From assembly GCA_000711775.1 (NCBI GenBank), contig ARYC01017183.1, positions 1 to 64,000 of the forward strand: a stretch of 64,000 nt of DNA, given 5' to 3'. This document shows positions 59,616 to 64,000 of this stretch, piece by piece. Every line of letters starts with the position of its first letter. Position 1 is the stretch's first letter. The notes under the pieces were generated by a model. That model was not told where the DNA came from. It did no database searches and was given only the letters and a program-made list of their open reading frames with translations. This DNA comes from Oxytricha trifallax (lineage: Eukaryota; Ciliophora; Spirotrichea; Sporadotrichida; Oxytrichidae). Position numbers and translations under genes: made by a program.

Positions 59616-60199
59616 GTTTAAATTCAAATTTAAATTTCTATTACAAAGCTCTAATAACCTAACTAGTTATAGTTACTCTATATAATACCTTCCATAGCAA
59701 CAAATGGTTGATTTTGAGGTGCAAGAGATCATATTTATACTAAGTTTATAATTAATAATTTTCTAATTTCATGCTTAATATTTTTAATTATGGTACCAAC
59801 CTAGAATAAATTGAGGGTGGTACTGGTACCAATTAGGTTTTGAACCATTTTGGAACTTTTCCATTAAAACCTCATTAGTTTAAAACTAGGTACTAATAAA
59901 TTTTTGGTACTATTAAATTGGCACCAATTAAACTTAAACGGATTTAGTACCGGTACTAATTAAATTTAGCCAAATTTAGTACTAATTTAATGGAGCAAAA
60001 TTGATAAAAATGGAGCTCCATCTCTGCAGTTTGTTACAGCTTCTGCAAACTTTCTCCACGTATCTTTGCAGGGTTGACCTCCTATAAGATGCCCATATTT
60101 AATAATTAGTTTTTAAATAATAGGATCCAGAAGTCTATATATTATAATTTGAAATTCATTTATAGGAAGAGAAACAAAGATTGAATCATCAATGATTAA

Positions 60200-60969
60200 A
60201 TGAAAAGAGTTGAGGCTCAAAAAATGATATCAAGAATCAGAAGTAAGGAAGATCTCTATCGATACCTAACTTTACATGGTAAGATGACTTGATGACTATT
60301 AACAAATTATACAGTTGGTTTATTCCTTCGAACGATGTAAGGTACCAAAATTTCATTCTTAAAAGCAATACTTTGTGATGAGAAGAAAGCTTTTAAAAAT
60401 AAAGACATTAAACTAATCGAAATTCCCAACTACCCTGAGATTTCAGTCACTAATTTTTATGAGGATGCCATGTAAGATGAGGAAGTGGTTGTTTACCTTC
60501 CTATCAAGAAATAACCCTCTAATAAACTACCAGAGAGGAACTTCTTCTTTGCTGTTCTTGGTACAATAAAAGAGGAGTATCTCAGAGAAATAATTGAAGA
60601 AGCTCATAAGAAACGATATTATATCTCTCCTGAAGACTAGAAGAAGCAATGCATTCGAATAAGCTCAGCTTGGCTAAAGGAACTTAAGAAGCATCCTTAT
60701 CTTTCAAGAAAGCTTTGATATATAACTTTGTGGGGAAATCTGGCACTGGTATATATCTCATGAAAGAACATGCTAAGGTTCATAGAGAAAGAAATCAGGA
60801 GACAGTTCATTATGTTGGAAATAGACTTTATCATAAAATATAAAAATCAGAAGATATAATTATTAATGCAGGAGATGGCAGTAAGAGTGAAAAATTATGG
60901 CCTGTCAAGCCTTAATAAGAAGAAAAGAAAGAGAAGCCTAAATCCATTTAGGGTTAATTTAATAAGTGA
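60200..60969 (+). pseudogene. TBE 22-kDa protein, one frameshift
   Basis: Plus-strand gene between the two other TBE genes, ATG 60200 (MKRVEAQKMISRIRSKEDLY) to TGA 60967-60969. A 36-base GT-AG intron (60279-60314) joins LTLH to VGLFLRTMQ in frame. The middle has SFLKAILCDEKKAFKNKDIK and LPERNFFFAVLGTIKEEYL; the end is Lys-rich. It matches the TBE ~22 kDa gene by position and size; its job is unknown. The frame breaks near 60715-60725, after YLSRKL, and resumes as NFVGKSGTGIYLMKEHA. Confidence 0.75.
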
Positions 60970-60975
60970 ACTATT

Positions 60976-62022
60976 TCATTCATTTAAGTCTTAAACTTAT
61001 TAATAAACATAAACTCTCCCCTTCCTAGCACATATCGAAGTCTTATTTTTATTCACTTTCTTGCAAATACTTTGTATTAAGTCTAGTGTATCAATTGGCA
61101 AATCATGCATTAGATGATAAAACAGTAACTTCTTGAGTAAGTCTTGATTTAACTCCAGTAGAATTCTATTCCATTAAATTATGGGCTATAAGGAACGTTG
61201 AATACAGGAGTTATTTTTAACTCTTCATAAGCTTTATTAGACTCCTTAATCTTATGAACTGATTAGTTATCCACAAACAAGATGATCTCTTGATTATTGT
61301 ATTTATCTCTTAACTTATGCAAGAACTCAATATATTACTCTCGCTTAATAGAGCGATGATGAATGACATAACTTTCTAAGCCTGAATCTTCTCTAATACC
61401 AGCTAAAATTGCATGGGTGACAATCTTTACTCTTTAGTCATAAGCTTCTATATTATCATACTTTTTATACCAGGACTTATTTATAAAAGTGTCGAAGGTG
61501 AATACAGCTTCATCGGCATGTATGAATTTGATTTTATTGGTAATAACTCTCTGCATTTAATCATATATATAGTTTAAATTATTACTATATAATGGCACCG
61601 TAAAATCAATCACTCTCTTCACTGTTTAAAGTCTTGAAAGTAATACCATTTCTTCTATAAATGTTGGGTATAGTATAAGGAGAGATACGCATGTCAGGAA
61701 ACTTGCGATGAAACATGGCAGCTCGTTACTCAAGAGGAAAGTGAGCCCAGTACTTTAAAGTCTTAGAGTCACCGAGGTAGTCAATATGGGTAAGAGTGAA
61801 CTTTTGTTTTCACGTACCAGATTTAAAATGCTAAACAGCTAACATGTAGTGATACCTAACAGTTGAGGCACTCTTGCGTAGGAGTCTTGCTATGGCTGTA
61901 TAATTCAGCACTGGTTTGACTTAGTCTATATTAATACTTGTACCATACCTAAGCTTAAGCAGTAAATCTAAATATTACTCATCATAAATAGACCCTAAAT
62001 TTCGCTAATTTCTATTTCTCAT
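60976..62022 (-). pseudogene. TBE 42-kDa DDE transposase, broken
   Basis: Minus-strand gene from ATG 62022 (MRNRNQRNLGSIYDEQYLDL). N-terminal helix-turn-helix: LNYTAIARLLRKSASTVRYH. The catalytic triad of the IS630/Tc1 superfamily is visible: KFIHADEAVFTFDTF (first Asp), EIILFVDNQSVHK (second Asp) and NVPYSPQFNGIEFYW (Glu). It cuts and joins element ends, and TBE transposases are known to help remove germline DNA during nuclear development. Breaks: an in-frame TGA near 61810, a frame step near 61620 just before RVIDFTVPLYSN, and another near 61105 in the C-terminus. Convergent with the 22-kDa gene, six bases apart. Confidence 0.9.
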
Positions 62023-62124
62023 TTTTCAATTTGACCTAATTTCTCTACTAACCCCAATAAGACCCCAACTATATCCTACAAATCAAAGCACTTTTAAACC
62101 TCACAAAGGGGTTTTAGGATTTTG

Positions 62125-62904
62125 AATGCATATATTATAATTTACTCAAATAATTTAAAAACTCCCCAAAATATCGATTCTGGTTATTATCATATTTTGC
62201 TTTATTTTAATAATACTCAATATTTCTAGACTATTTTAAGCAAAAGATGAAAATATTTTTAAAATCTTTACTTAATTAAATTGATTTATATATAGTCTTG
62301 ATAATCTTAGTTTTTTAAATAAAAAATTTCGTAAAGTTCTTAATAAGTTCCTTTTTCTAAATAGTCTTATAATTTAATTAAGCGATACTATATTATTTTA
62401 TTTAATGTATATAAAAGTATTTTATTTCATTATCTTCTTTATTTTTTGTTGAGAATAAGTGAATAAAAATGTTAATAGATAGCTATTGTATAATTTTAAT
62501 CGAATTTATTGCTTTTAACTAATACAACTCAGTTAAATAAACATTAGTAATAAAATTAAATTTATAAGAAATTTAGTTAGATTGTTTACCATTTATATTT
62601 CGAATACCTAGTATAATCTATCTATTGTGGAAATTTAATAAAATAAATCAATTTATACAATCATGTATATATAAAGTGTGTATAATCATAATTCTAATAT
62701 TAATCTATATAATAATTTTAAATGAAATAATATAATTTTTATAACATTTTCAGCAATATTTAATAAGTTTGTTGTCATAAACTTAAAGTATTGATTATTT
62801 ATATTACTTATTAATTATTTTAAGAAATGTTCAAAATAAATAAAACAATTTTATATACTATTTTTCTTTTTAGTAATATTGTATTAAATAAACTTTGAAT
62901 ACAC
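62125..62904. other. AT-rich spacer right of the TBE
   Basis: No gene seen. The right part from about 62745 resembles 54430-54614, the 5' flank of the paralogous gene. Confidence 0.5.
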
Positions 62905-64000
62905 ATGGACAACTACTATAACTTTGACACAGCAAAAATAGACAATTTCAACGATAATCGAAATTATGAATATGAAGGTGACAATTAATATAAATTTTAA
63001 TAAAAAATAATTTATTAATGAGACCTTGGATTCTTGTTGAGAGAAGTAAAACAAATGGAATAATAAAACAAGTAAATCTCTTAATACGACAAGCAAAAGC
63101 AGACCTGCTTCTATATTTTTTTAATTAAATTTAGTTCATAATCAAGAAAATAAAATAAACTAGAATCAAAAACTTTTGGAGGGGGAATAAATGCGAACAA
63201 AATTAAAAATTATTTAAGTTGACATATTTTTCCATAGTGCTTTATGCTTAAAGTAATTGTAAGTTTAAGAAAAATAATAAGTTATTCTAATTGAATTTTC
63301 AAGAATTTAATTTTTATATTTACTCAAATTTGTAGTAATAATTAATTCAGATTTTTGATTTTAGAAATATAATATTATTAATTTCATATCAAGTAGGTTC
63401 ATATTTTAACCCCACATTTTTTAAATTATAAAACTATCAAGGTGATTAGAATTTAAAAGTACAATCATTTAATGAAAATAATACTGCTAACGCCTTAGAT
63501 CAAAATACCAAATCTGACGAATAATTTATTTTTAGAATGCATGAATATAATCCAAGAGAGAACAAGAATATTCACAAAGATATTCTTTATCTAAATACCC
63601 TCTCCGATTCGGTTACCTCACCAAATAATTATAAAAGAATATGAAATTTTAATAATTTTTAGGTATCAGTATTACCTGCTTCATCTTCTTAGTTGATTGA
63701 TCTTTAGTAAAATAATTTAATCAAAATATTATGCAATTGATTGCTTATTTTAATTATGAAAATATATATATTACATTTATCTAAAATTAAATTTATATTA
63801 TTAAAATTTCCAATTTTAATATAAAATTATCATTAATTAAATCTTAATTTTTTTAGGTTTTAGAATAAATTGATGAAAAAAACAATTTTTAAAATATGGA
63901 ATAAAAAATCAATTTTGCTTAACAATCAATATTAATTTAAATAAATGATTGTCAAGTAGGAAAAATAATAACAGTAGAAAATAAAGTAATAATAGAATGA
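62905..64000 (+). CDS. Gln/Asn-rich protein, paralogue of the gene at 54615, partial at right edge
   Basis: First piece starts at ATG 62905 (MDNYYNFDTAKIDNFNDNRN). A second piece reads FLLREVKQMEQQNKQISQYD. A third (about 63460-63640) reads VQSFNENNTANALDQNTKSD, then EQFIFRMHEYNPRENKNIHK and LYLNTLSDSVTSPNNYK. A fourth reads VSVLPASSSQLIDL near 63665-63705. The same order of pieces occurs at 54615-55180. AT-rich IESs or introns separate them. The gene runs off the window. Function unknown; if the paralogue's zinc finger is conserved, it would lie beyond the edge. Confidence 0.5.

Larger units (their letters stand above)
57612..62124. mobile_element. full-length TBE-type transposon, broken, with a MITE nested in it
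   Basis: Ends are inverted repeats of about 80 bp: left starts CAAAACCCCAAAACCCCT, right ends AGGGGTTTTAGGATTTTG (inner word CAAATCAAAGCACTT in both). Span is 4513 bp; without the nested MITE it is about 4.1 kb, the size known for TBE elements of Oxytricha. It carries the three TBE genes: a zinc-finger/kinase protein, a ~22 kDa protein and a DDE transposase. All three have at least one break, so this copy could not work alone. TBEs are eliminated from the somatic genome, and their transposase is known to take part in that elimination. Confidence 0.9.

Noticed and set aside
1-64000. CRISPR arrays, bacterial operons, LTR retroelements, LINEs
   Set aside because: No direct-repeat arrays with spacers, no Shine-Dalgarno-led operons, and no reverse transcriptase, integrase or capsid motif was seen.

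Overview
This window looks like micronuclear (germline) DNA of a spirotrichous ciliate of the Oxytricha/Stylonychia kind. Three things point there. (1) Almost every gene reads through only if TAA and TAG are glutamine and TGA is the sole stop. (2) Coding pieces are broken by short AT-rich or repeat-bearing segments whose edges carry the same 4-10 bp word (pointers), and dropping one segment plus one pointer restores the frame, as for internal eliminated sequences (IESs). (3) There is a TBE-type transposon with C4A4 telomere-like ends, a family limited to this germline. The organism assignment is inference from these features. Layout: 1-13.7 kb holds a cyclic-nucleotide-binding protein gene (decayed or interrupted), two conserved genes of unknown role, a long leucine-rich-repeat gene, and a multi-span membrane protein gene. 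13.9-14.5 kb is a GC-rich, stem-forming island unlike everything around it. 14.5-15.9 kb is a secreted Cys-rich protein gene. 16.1-32.2 kb is a tandem duplication of a ~7 kb protein-kinase-like gene; the two copies differ in IESs, insertions and lesions. 32.4-40.3 kb appears to be one reverse-strand gene (p25-alpha-like C-terminus) broken by three large inverted-repeat segments, each at a pointer; one contains a complete-looking element coding for a superfamily 3 Rep helicase between ~404 bp terminal inverted repeats. 40.7-43.1 kb is an aldo-keto reductase pair, one IES-free and one carrying IESs and a MITE. 43.3-53 kb is a long ion-channel gene in many small exons. 54.6-64 kb holds two related glutamine-rich genes on either side of a full-length but broken TBE transposon. 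How it fits together: during macronuclear development the inserted segments would be removed at pointers, so most elements here should be invisible in the somatic genome. The most striking feature is how many different inverted-repeat elements (Rep element, G-rich foldback, TA-flanked palindromes, poly-G-ended element, a TTGTAGGAATACA MITE family, TBE) sit inside genes at positions where clean excision would leave an open frame. Coding coordinates in multi-piece genes are outer limits; inner joins were read by eye and not checked against somatic sequence.
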